A stretch of DNA of 20,415 nt from a virus: positions 1 to 20,415 of IMG/VR virus record IMGVR_UViG_3300042365_000328, one strand, 5' to 3'. Numbering within the stretch: the stretch's first letter is position 1; every line of letters starts with the position of its first letter. The translations under genes were made by a program, and so were the position numbers. The notes beneath the pieces were generated by a model. It was not told the origin of the DNA, ran no database searches, and worked only from the letters and a program-made list of their open reading frames with translations. Shown here piece by piece: positions 1 to 5,378 of the stretch.

Positions 1-1
1 C

Positions 2-445
2 CGCTACGACCTCTGGCGCGTCTGGTCCGACGGCCCAAGCGTGGCGTTCATCGGCCTGAACCCGTCCACGGCCGACGAGACGCAGGACGACCCGACCATT
101 CGGCGGTGCATCGGGTTCGCGAAGTCCTGGGGTTTCGGGCGGATGCACATGTTGAACCTGTACGCGTACCGGTCGACCGATCCGATCAGGCTGCTGCCCG
201 AACTGGAGGGCAAGATCGGGCCGGCGAACGACGAGACGATCTTTAACGTGGCCAACGGGTGCAGGTTCGTGGTCCCGGCCTGGGGCGCGTTTCCGTTCGC
301 GCGCGCTCGTGGTGAGCAGGTCGTGCGGCGCCTGATTGCACACGGCGCCCAAGTGCGGGTCTTGGGCCGGAACAAGGACGGCAGCCCGAAACACCCGCTC
401 TACATCCGCGCCGACACGCAGCCGCAACCGTGGGGTGCGCTGTGA
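2..445 (+). CDS. DUF1643 family protein, cut at the left window edge
   Basis: The frame is open from the first bases of the window, so the start codon lies outside it. The internal GTG at 41 would remove residues that fit the family, because the upstream residues (RYDLWRVWSDGPS) match the usual N-terminal part. The core FIGLNPSTADE followed by DDPTIRRCIGFAKSWG and MLNLYAYRSTDP is the recognisable DUF1643 signature. The biochemical function of DUF1643 is not established; such proteins are common in phages and mobile elements. The C-terminal part (FVVPAWGAFPFARARGEQVV, then VRVLGRNKDGSPKHPLY) also fits the family. It is the first of a run of plus-strand genes with replication-type content. Family assignment is fairly sure; role unknown. 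Confidence 0.8.
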   Translation, partial: RYDLWRVWSDGPSVAFIGLNPSTADETQDDPTIRRCIGFAKSWGFGRMHMLNLYAYRSTDPIRLLPELEGKIGPANDETIFNVANGCRFVVPAWGAFPFARARGEQVVRRLIAHGAQVRVLGRNKDGSPKHPLYIRADTQPQPWGAL

Positions 446-499
446 GCGCCACGGTGGCGGCGGCGCTGGCGTTTGAGCGGTGCGCAAACGAGGTGACCC

Positions 500-742
500 G
501 TGGCTGACCACATCCACCTGCCAGACGGATCCAACTGGCCGCCGCCGCTCGACCAAGAGACGGCGGAAAAACTGAACTGCTACGAATCCGAGACGGTCAC
601 GCTGACGCGTCACGAGGCGTGGCGCCTGCGGTCGATCGTGGGCGCGTATGACCACCTCGTCGACCACCCCGCCGGGACGGAGGCCGCGATCCGCAAGCTT
701 CGGTTGCTGCGCCGCGCTTTGGGGCGCCACCGTGCGCCGTAG
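500..742 (+). CDS. Small hypothetical protein (80 aa)
   Basis: No family was recognised. The GTG start at 500 is preceded by a good ribosome-binding site (GAGGTGA at 490-496), and the reading frame ends at 742, overlapping the primase-like gene start at 732 by 11 nt, so the two are probably translationally coupled. The protein is soluble and charged. Its middle part (residues 31-60, with TVTLTRHEAWRLRSIV) looks like a helical or HTH-sized region, and the C-terminus is rich in arginine (residues 65-78), which could contact nucleic acid. Being directly upstream of a primase-like gene suggests a replication-associated role, but this is context only. Confidence 0.6.
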   Translation: MADHIHLPDGSNWPPPLDQETAEKLNCYESETVTLTRHEAWRLRSIVGAYDHLVDHPAGTEAAIRKLRLLRRALGRHRAP

Positions 743-1814
743 CGTCTGGTCGGAGCTTGGGGAGCGTCAGGTGGCCGAGCTCGCCGCACACCTCGGGCTC
801 GAGCCCGGCCGCCGCGGCACGTGGGCGTGCCCCTCGTGCCGCGCCACTACGCGGGCCACCGGCGACCGCCGCGGGCCTGTGGGCGTGACGGGCTCCGGAG
901 GCGGCTGGCGCTGCCACCGCTGCCAGGCCGGGGGCGACGGCGCGGACCTCGTGGCGTGGGCGCTCGCCGGGTGCCGCAGCCGCGAGGCCACCGCCGAGCA
1001 GGCCGACGAGGCGCGGGCGTGGGCCGCCGAGCGGGGGCTGGTCGCGCCCGACCCGACCTCACCGGCGACGGCCCGCAGCGTCGCGTACGCCCCGCCGGCC
1101 CCGCGCGTCGAGGCGCCACCCCGCTACCCGAGCACGGAGCTGGTGACCCAGGCGCGCGCCTGCCTCGGTCACCTGCCGGCGCGCTGGCCCTGGTGGGCAG
1201 ACCGAGAGTACGGGTCGCCGCGTGACGCCCGCATAGCCCTTCGGGGCGCCCGCGCCGGGGAGCTTTTCGCCGGGATTCCCGCCGCCTATCAGCTCGTGCT
1301 TCCGCTCTGCGACCACACGGGCACGACCCGGAGCTACCACCTTCGGCGCACGGACGGCGGAACGCCCAAAACACGCAACCCAACGGGCTATTCAGTCGCC
1401 GGGCTCGCGTTCCTATCGCGCACGGCCTACCTTGCGACGGTCGGCGAGATGCCGGACGCGATCATCGTCGAGGGCGTCACTGACTACTTGTACGCCTGCT
1501 CGATCGTGCCCGACGACGTCGCCGTAATCGGCGGGATCTCCGGGTCGTGGCCGATCCTGTCGCGCCTCCGCTGGCGCCCTGACGCCCGCGTGATCGTGGC
1601 GACGGACGCTGACCCGCCGTACCACGCGATCAAGGGCGACCCGACCAGCCCGCTGCTGACCGGAGCCGGTGACCTGTACGCGCAGGCCATCGCCGGAGAG
1701 CTGGCGCGCTCACCCTCGCCACCGGCGGCGGTCGTGCGGGTGCGGCCTCCGGAGGGGAGCGACCTGGACGCGTGGCGCCCTTCGTGGTCGTCTCTGGCCC
1801 GTGACATCTCGTGA
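732..1814 (+). CDS. Zinc-ribbon/TOPRIM primase-like protein (360 aa)
   Basis: Likely primase or primase-like replication protein. Residues 33-36 (CPSC) and 61-64 (CHRC) form a four-cysteine zinc ribbon like those of DnaG-type phage primases, which help bind template DNA. A TOPRIM-like fold follows: the glutamate motif in IIVEGVTDYLYA (E247) and the acidic motif VIVATDADPP (D292, D294), which in this fold bind the catalytic metals. No C-terminal helicase domain is present, so a partner helicase would have to be encoded elsewhere. The GTG at 732 was chosen over an upstream GTG at 648 because sequence before 732 is out-of-frame shadow of the preceding gene. The last 15 bases of the gene overlap the repeated leader element that starts at 1800. 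Confidence 0.8.
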   Translation: MRRSVWSELGERQVAELAAHLGLEPGRRGTWACPSCRATTRATGDRRGPVGVTGSGGGWRCHRCQAGGDGADLVAWALAGCRSREATAEQADEARAWAAERGLVAPDPTSPATARSVAYAPPAPRVEAPPRYPSTELVTQARACLGHLPARWPWWADREYGSPRDARIALRGARAGELFAGIPAAYQLVLPLCDHTGTTRSYHLRRTDGGTPKTRNPTGYSVAGLAFLSRTAYLATVGEMPDAIIVEGVTDYLYACSIVPDDVAVIGGISGSWPILSRLRWRPDARVIVATDADPPYHAIKGDPTSPLLTGAGDLYAQAIAGELARSPSPPAAVVRVRPPEGSDLDAWRPSWSSLARDIS

Positions 1815-1876
1815 CACAGTGAGCCGTGGACGGCGCGCCATCGGCGGATAGTAGGTGGGTGTGCGGCGGCGATGAC
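1800..1876 (+). promoter_or_regulatory. Repeated 77-bp leader/promoter element, copy A
   Basis: Aligns without gaps to 5280-5356 with 4 mismatches in 77. It starts inside the last codons of the primase-like gene and ends about 20 nt before the ATG at 1898. It contains two CGTGACA heptamers 10 bp apart (1800-1806 and 1810-1816), a GGCGCGCC palindrome (1832-1839) and an AT-richer step GGATAGTAGG (1846-1855) that could be a -10-like region. No convincing standard -35/-10 pair is visible. Conservation of non-coding sequence in front of two unrelated genes supports a promoter and 5' leader; the exact start site is unknown. Confidence 0.7.
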
Positions 1877-1897
1877 CGGCCGCCGAAGGAGATACAC

Positions 1898-2119
1898 ATG
1901 GCATACCAAGCACGCATCGCGAAGATCCTCGACGCCAGCGGGTTCGCCCTCGCGGGCGTGACGGCTCGGCAAGCGGAGGCGTGGATGCGCCTCGAACACG
2001 GCACCCTCGACGCGCTGTCGAGCACCGCGTTCGTCGGCGAGGTCATCATGGCCGCGCGCTGCACGGTCCAGGCCGGCGCCGAGCACAGCGACGCGCTCGC
2101 GTCATCCTTCGGGCTCTGA
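1898..2119 (+). CDS. Small hypothetical protein, cassette cargo A (73 aa)
   Basis: No named family. The ATG at 1898 is set by a strong ribosome-binding site (AAGGAG at 1886-1891, 6 nt spacing); the frame is open further upstream, but that region is the repeated leader. The protein is short and probably all-helical: residues 22-35 (TARQAEAWMRLEHG) and 39-55 look like amphipathic helices, and it ends in ALASSFGL. Such small helical proteins are common among uncharacterised phage genes. It is bracketed by the 77-bp leader upstream and a GC-rich hairpin at 2137-2162 downstream, the same arrangement as the unrelated gene at 5379-5780, so it may be its own transcription unit. Function unknown; an accessory or anti-host role is only a guess. 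Confidence 0.7.
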   Translation: MAYQARIAKILDASGFALAGVTARQAEAWMRLEHGTLDALSSTAFVGEVIMAARCTVQAGAEHSDALASSFGL

Positions 2120-2136
2120 CGCCGGGCACGCCCTCG

Positions 2137-2162
2137 TCCCGCTCGGGTCAACGCCGGCGGGG
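2137..2162 (+). terminator. GC-rich 3' hairpin, copy A
   Basis: CCCGC (2138-2142), a bulged T and CGG pair with CCG and GCGGG (2154-2161) around a 7-nt loop; T2137 and G2162 can add a wobble pair. The same block, with the same bulge, recurs at 5802-5826 after the other cassette gene. There is no T-run, so a classical intrinsic terminator is not shown; it may be a T-less terminator, an RNA-stabilising 3' end or a protein site. Confidence 0.5.
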
Positions 2163-2201
2163 CTCACCCACACTGGCGCCCACGGCGCCAAGGAGCACAC
2201 T

Positions 2202-2495
2202 GTGCAGATCGACATCAACAGGAGCGCAGCGACCATCCAGGTCACCCGCGGCGATACGCTGGTCACCGCCTGCTACATCGGGCGGTCGACTCAGTACCCG
2301 CCCGACGACACCGCCGACGACTGGTGGTCCGTGACGGCGGCGATCTGGCACCGCGAGTGCCGCGCCCGCGCCGTCCCCGAGGCGTGCGGGGCCGTCGAGC
2401 ACCTCGAGCGCCTGCAGGTCCGCCACTGCATGCGGCTGGCCGTCGCCGAGACGGACGACCCGGCCGCGGCGATGGGTGAGGCCGGGCCGGCGTGA
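2202..2495 (+). CDS. Small hypothetical protein (97 aa)
   Basis: No family recognised. The GTG start at 2202 has a clear ribosome-binding site (AAGGAG at 2190-2195). The N-terminal 35 residues alternate polar and hydrophobic residues (QIDINRSAATIQVTRGDTLV), suggesting beta-strands; the central part is rich in tryptophan and contains three cysteines, and the tail (residues 83-97) is acidic then Ala/Gly-rich. It lies after the hairpin that closes cassette A and its stop overlaps the start of the sigma-like gene by 4 nt (GTGA at 2492-2495), which makes translational coupling with that gene very likely. Confidence 0.65.
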   Translation: MQIDINRSAATIQVTRGDTLVTACYIGRSTQYPPDDTADDWWSVTAAIWHRECRARAVPEACGAVEHLERLQVRHCMRLAVAETDDPAAAMGEAGPA

Positions 2496-2974
2496 CCTGG
2501 CCCGCCAGCGACTACCTCCGCGCCCGCGCCTTCGTCACCCGGCGGTGGCCCGAGATCGCCGACGACATCGACGTGTGCGCGGTGCTCGATGCCGCGCGGG
2601 CGTCGTGGTACCCCGACCTGGGGTGCAAGTGGCCGAGCTGGTGGCGCTGGTGGCTGCACAGCACGGCGACCCGACACCTCGCACGCGAGCAGACCCGCCT
2701 GCGCGCCCTCGACCGGATGGCGCTCCAGCCGGGCCCGGAGCACGGGCCGTCGCCGGACGAGCAGGTGGACGCGGCCCGGCTCTGGCGCCTCGTGCCGCAG
2801 CTCGACCCGCAACCGGCGGCCGTCGTGTGGCACCGGGCGCACGGCGCGACGCTGGGCGAGGTCGGCCGCGAGATCGGCCGCACGCGTGAGCGTGCGCGCC
2901 AGATCTGGCTGACCGCGCTCCGAAAGCTGCGCAAGACCGCCAAGATCGACGAGGACCTCACCCCGGCACGATGA
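2492..2974 (+). CDS. Small sigma-70-like factor (160 aa)
   Basis: Probably a phage-encoded sigma-like transcription factor that redirects host RNA polymerase. The C-terminal part (residues 119-148, starting TLGEVGREIGRTRERARQIW) closely matches sigma-70 region 4.2, the helix-turn-helix that reads -35 elements, including the RERxRQI block. Residues 38-68, with GCKWPSWWRWWLHSTATRHL, have the spacing of sigma region 2.3-2.4 (FSTYAxWWIRxAIxR in housekeeping and heat-shock factors), the part that melts and reads the -10 element. Region 1 and most of region 3 are missing, so it is about the size of an ECF factor although its region 4.2 is closer to group 1-3 factors. The GTG start overlaps the preceding stop by 4 nt. 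Its last 17 bases overlap the convergent gene ending at 2958. Confidence 0.75.
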   Translation: MTWPASDYLRARAFVTRRWPEIADDIDVCAVLDAARASWYPDLGCKWPSWWRWWLHSTATRHLAREQTRLRALDRMALQPGPEHGPSPDEQVDAARLWRLVPQLDPQPAAVVWHRAHGATLGEVGREIGRTRERARQIWLTALRKLRKTAKIDEDLTPAR

Positions 2975-3284
2975 CCCCGGCGACGGCCTGGAGGTACGCC
3001 GCGTCAAGGCCGAGCGCCCGCGCCAGCCCGGCCGCGAGCACGATCCCCAGCAGCGTCATCAGCGCGCGACCGGGGATGGACGCCGCGAATCCGGCCACCG
3101 CCGCCCACGCAAGGGCGCGGGCGTCGACGGCGCGTCGGTCGGCCTCAAGGTGGGCAGAGAGCAGCGCACGCGTGGTGCGCGCCTCCTCTGCGAGCTGGCG
3201 CAGGGCCGCCACGAGGTGGCCGGTCTGCCCCGCGGTCAGGGCGTCGGCGGCTGCATCGGCGGCGTCAGTCGGCTCGTCATGCAC
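2958..3284 (-). CDS. Small membrane protein, last gene of the minus-strand cluster (108 aa)
   Basis: No named family. The GTG at 3284 was chosen because a G-rich Shine-Dalgarno-like run (six Gs) lies just upstream and the preceding gene ends there; the longer frame upstream is arginine-rich shadow sequence. Residues 20-55 form a charged, probably coiled-coil helix (LVAALRQLAEEARTTRALLS). Residues 57-70 and 73-91 are hydrophobic and can span the membrane once or twice, followed by another hydrophobic C-terminal stretch. This architecture and the neighbouring two-segment membrane protein suggest a role in lysis (holin partner or antiholin), by context only. Its 3' end overlaps the sigma-like gene tail-to-tail by 17 nt. 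Confidence 0.6.
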   Translation of the reverse strand: MHDEPTDAADAAADALTAGQTGHLVAALRQLAEEARTTRALLSAHLEADRRAVDARALAWAAVAGFAASIPGRALMTLLGIVLAAGLARALGLDAAYLQAVAGVIVPG

Positions 3285-3286
3285 GG

Positions 3287-3541
3287 TCAGCCCCCCAGCG
3301 CGCGGAGGGCGTCGCGCACGACCGCCGCCGGCTCGTGTGCCTCGTCGGCGGCGGCCGGACCGGTGACCGGCTGTCGAGCCCGCAGCGCCCAGGCGGCCGT
3401 CAGGAGCAGCGCCACGGCGGCGCCGAGGATCAGCCCGACGCCCACCCAGCCCGGCCACGCGGCGGCCACGAGCGCGGACGCGAGCGCCGACAGGCCGGCG
3501 CCGAGGGTCAGGCGGGGGTCGGCGCAGGGTTCAGGGGTCAT
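3287..3541 (-). CDS. Holin-like small protein with two membrane segments (84 aa)
   Basis: The ATG at 3541 has a good ribosome-binding site (GGAGG about 5 nt upstream) and overlaps the end of the GNAT gene by 11 nt; a TTG further upstream (3553) is less likely. Residues 11-28 and 32-53 are strongly hydrophobic and separated by a short PG turn, followed by a charged, alanine-rich cytoplasmic-type tail (residues 54-84). Size and topology match class II holins, the phage proteins that permeabilise the inner membrane at lysis. No sequence signature confirms this, since holins share topology rather than sequence. Confidence 0.55.
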   Translation of the reverse strand: MTPEPCADPRLTLGAGLSALASALVAAAWPGWVGVGLILGAAVALLLTAAWALRARQPVTGPAAADEAHEPAAVVRDALRALGG

Positions 3542-4058
3542 CGCTGCCTCCAAGATCCAGCCGCCAACGCCGCTTGGAGGTGGCGCCGACGTCGGCGCTG
3601 GCGGGGCGTTTTCGCGACGCCCACCCCTTGCCGCGCGGTCGCGTCACGCCGTCTCGGCGAAACCCGGCCTTGCGGTAAATGCAGCCGGTATGCCGCGTTC
3701 GGTCGTGGTAACTGATCAGCGCGACCATGCCGGCGCGGCGGGCCACGTCGGCGGCGTGGCGCAGCACGGCGGAGGCGGTGCCGTGAGGCAGGCCGGGCGC
3801 GAGCCAGAGCCGCGTCACTTCGCCCACCGTACCGTCTTGCGCGAGGCGCCGTGCGACGGGGCGGCCGACGAGGCACACGCCGACCAGCGCGCCAGGCGCC
3901 GCGCCGAACAGGCCCGGCTCTGGAGCGCGCACGCCGACGCAAAACAGGCATCCGGGCGGCGGGTTGCCGAGGTAGTGTCCCTCCAACAGTCGGCGGGCGG
4001 CCGGGCCGTAAGGCTCGACCGCCACGAACAGGTCCGGCGTGGCGCTCGGGACGATCAC
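3531..4058 (-). CDS. GNAT-fold protein resembling the XF1762/Mom group (175 aa)
   Basis: The sequence has the GNAT N-acyltransferase layout: a beta-4-like strand GEVTRLWL (79-86), a pyrophosphate-loop and helix region LPHGTASAVLRHAADVARRAG (90-110) and a C-terminal RHTGCIYRKAGFRRDG (122-137). Other parts (HYLGNPPPGCLFCVGV at 28-43, GVCLVGRPVARRL at 60-72, and a basic end with GWASRKRPA) resemble phage proteins annotated XF1762-like, related to phage Mu Mom, which modifies adenines in DNA to block host restriction. Substrate here is unknown; a plain acetyltransferase is possible. The GTG start overlaps the preceding stop by 4 nt. It is the only enzyme-like gene in a cluster of small membrane proteins. 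Confidence 0.65.
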   Translation of the reverse strand: MIVPSATPDLFVAVEPYGPAARRLLEGHYLGNPPPGCLFCVGVRAPEPGLFGAAPGALVGVCLVGRPVARRLAQDGTVGEVTRLWLAPGLPHGTASAVLRHAADVARRAGMVALISYHDRTRHTGCIYRKAGFRRDGVTRPRGKGWASRKRPASADVGATSKRRWRLDLGGSDDP

Positions 4059-4531
4059 GCCGCGTCCACCGCTGCGGCCCGGATAGCCGCGATCGTGGCC
4101 CGCAGCTCGCTCGCGTCGACCACGCTGTCACTGCACGCGCTGGCGAGCGACCGGAGCGCCGCGGCGATGACGTCGAGCAGGCCGTCGCCGGTGGACAGGA
4201 GCAGGGCGAGCGAGCCGAGCACGGGGGCGGCCCACGCCGGGACGGGCACCGAGACGGCGTCGTCGGGGATCCATGCGGCGGTGTAATCGAGGTCGGTCGC
4301 CAGCGATCGCAGGATCTTGGCGGCTTCTTTGTCGCTGACGAAGCGGCCGTCTGGGGAGTCGGTGGCGCCCGCGGCGGCAAGCGACTGCGCCGCAGAGCTC
4401 ACCGCGCCGAGCAGCGAGTCGAACATGGTCGCGCCGATCCCGTCGCTGTAGGTCGGCATGCCGCCGATCAGGCCGGCTGCGCCGGACAGGAGGTAGGCGG
4501 ACGTCGCGGAGATCTTCAGTTTCTTGGCCAT
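4055..4531 (-). CDS. Hypothetical protein with hydrophobic segments (158 aa)
   Basis: No family recognised. The ATG at 4531 is fixed by a strong ribosome-binding site (AAGGAGG, 6 nt spacing); the much longer open frame upstream is arginine-rich shadow of the genes before it. The N-terminus has a basic start (MAKKLK) followed by moderately hydrophobic Ala/Gly/Leu/Ser stretches (residues 11-24 and 38-53). Residues 99-126 (starting AWAAPVLGSLALLLS) are hydrophobic enough for a membrane or buried helix, and the end is an amphipathic alanine-rich helix. Possibly a membrane-associated member of the lysis/accessory cluster. Its stop overlaps the GNAT start. Confidence 0.6.
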   Translation of the reverse strand: MAKKLKISATSAYLLSGAAGLIGGMPTYSDGIGATMFDSLLGAVSSAAQSLAAAGATDSPDGRFVSDKEAAKILRSLATDLDYTAAWIPDDAVSVPVPAWAAPVLGSLALLLSTGDGLLDVIAAALRSLASACSDSVVDASELRATIAAIRAAAVDAA

Positions 4532-4542
4532 GTTTGGCCTCC

Positions 4543-4842
4543 TTACGGCTGGGGGTATGGGACGGATCCGGCGGCGCGCAGGTGCACCGCCTCCGCCAGC
4601 AGGTCGGCAACGGCGCCATCGAGCACGGTCCACGCGCCGCCCCACAGCGACGCGCACGCGGCCTCCGCGGCCGTGACAGACGCGGCCGCCGCCGAGAGGC
4701 AGGCGACGTAGGCCGACACGGTGCGCTCGGGCATGGTGAGCGCGATCGCCATATCGCCGCGGTGAAAGCGGACAATCATCCCGAAGCCGACGCCGCCGGA
4801 GACGTGGCGCGCTTCCTCCAGATTGACCAGGACTACGCCCAC
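4543..4842 (-). CDS. Hypothetical protein (99 aa)
   Basis: No family recognised. The GTG at 4842 has a good ribosome-binding site (GGGGAGGT about 6 nt upstream, with a GGATCC between it and the start) and overlaps the end of the preceding gene by 10 nt. The first 40 residues look like beta-strands (VVLVNLEE, GFGMIVRFHRGDMAIALTM), the rest is alanine-rich and probably helical (residues 43-90), ending in a proline-rich tail. It is not clearly a membrane protein. Its place inside a minus-strand run of overlapping small genes is the only functional clue. Confidence 0.6.
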   Translation of the reverse strand: MGVVLVNLEEARHVSGGVGFGMIVRFHRGDMAIALTMPERTVSAYVACLSAAAASVTAAEAACASLWGGAWTVLDGAVADLLAEAVHLRAAGSVPYPQP

Positions 4843-5141
4843 GGATCCACCTCCCCGCGGAGCAGTGACCGGATGTCGCCCATCCTACGCCGCGCGCCGT
4901 TGATGGCGTCCATGTAGCCGCACCCGCACTTCGGCGCCAGATCCCGCGCAAGGCTGGCCAGGGTGGCGTCGATGCTGGCGAGCTCCCGACGGGCCTGGGA
5001 CACGCGCCGCTCTTCGAGGTCGGCGGCCGCCTCCGCGGCGATCATTCGGGCGAGCACGACGGCGACCACCCACGCGCACGCGAGCGCCGCGACGAGCACG
5101 AGCACGATCGCCCACACGGGCACGGGTACGAGGTGATCCAC
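4833..5141 (-). CDS. Single-pass membrane protein with coiled coil, spanin-like (102 aa)
   Basis: First gene of the minus-strand cluster. The GTG at 5141 follows a clear ribosome-binding site (ACGGAGGT, 4 nt spacing); the frame upstream is open but is intergenic repeat sequence. Residues 9-32 are a strong hydrophobic helix (starting VWAIVLVLVAALACAWVV), followed by a charged heptad-like helix (residues 36-68), a KCGCG motif (71-75) and a basic end. This order matches inner-membrane spanins (Rz type), which help disrupt the outer membrane in lysis, but an overlapping lipoprotein partner (Rz1 type) was not found. A generic membrane-anchored protein is the alternative. Confidence 0.6.
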   Translation of the reverse strand: MDHLVPVPVWAIVLVLVAALACAWVVAVVLARMIAAEAAADLEERRVSQARRELASIDATLASLARDLAPKCGCGYMDAINGARRRMGDIRSLLRGEVDPWA

Positions 5142-5153
5142 GGAACCTCCGTG

Positions 5154-5179
5154 CGCACAGTCTACCTCGGAACTGTGCG
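5154..5179. promoter_or_regulatory. Perfect 8-bp inverted repeat in the divergent intergenic region
   Basis: CGCACAGT (5154-5161) and ACTGTGCG (5172-5179) are exact reverse complements separated by 10 bp. The repeat lies 12 nt upstream of the first gene of the minus-strand cluster, close to its ribosome-binding site. It could be an operator (arm centres 18 bp apart) or a 5' leader hairpin controlling the cluster. No protein is known to bind it. Confidence 0.45.
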
Positions 5180-5279
5180 GCCGGTATGCCGCGTTGCGCG
5201 CCGGTTGTTGCGGATTCGCACACTTGGCGACCCGTAGCGCACACGTCGCGCGATCGTGACGGTTGGTGCGTTCTTGCGT

Positions 5280-5356
5280 CGTGACATATCGTGACACCGT
5301 GCGCCGTGGACGGCGCGCCACCGGCGGATAGTAGGTGGGTGTGCGGCGGCGATGAC
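5280..5356 (+). promoter_or_regulatory. Repeated 77-bp leader/promoter element, copy B
   Basis: Second copy of the element at 1800-1876 (73 of 77 identical, ungapped). The two CGTGACA boxes (5280-5286 and 5290-5296), GGCGCGCC and GGATAGTAGG are all kept. Here it is purely intergenic, upstream of the gene at 5379, which shows that its conservation does not come from coding the end of the primase-like gene. It faces away from the minus-strand cluster starting at 5141, so 5142-5378 is a divergent control region. Confidence 0.7.
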
Positions 5357-5378
5357 GCCCCGCCGACGGAGAAACACC

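Noticed and set aside
442-507. 21-codon frame starting with GTG inside the DUF1643 stop
   Set aside because: It bridges two genes with a GTGA overlap, but it is only 21 codons, lies mostly in spacer and covers the ribosome-binding site of the next gene. No independent support.
648-731. Longer start for the primase-like gene at 648
   Set aside because: The extra 28 residues overlap the 80-aa gene out of frame and read as low-complexity shadow sequence.
1826-1852. Standard sigma-70 -35/-10 promoter in the 77-bp leader
   Set aside because: TGGACG and GATAGT are only 14 bp apart, and GTGACA boxes have no -10-like partner at 16-18 bp. Left as an unspecified promoter-like element.
2960-2981. ACCCCGGC direct repeat at the convergent junction
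   Set aside because: Two 8-bp copies of a GC-rich word are expected by chance and form no hairpin.
4742-4749. HIP1 palindrome (GCGATCGC), which would suggest a cyanobacterial host
   Set aside because: About five copies were noticed in the window, a modest excess over about one expected, much less than HIP1-rich genomes. GGATCC is the dominant signal.
3684-5195. 16-bp exact repeat GCCGGTATGCCGCGTT at 3684-3699 and 5180-5195
   Set aside because: At this GC content about one such match is expected by chance in 20 kb. One copy is inside the GNAT coding sequence.
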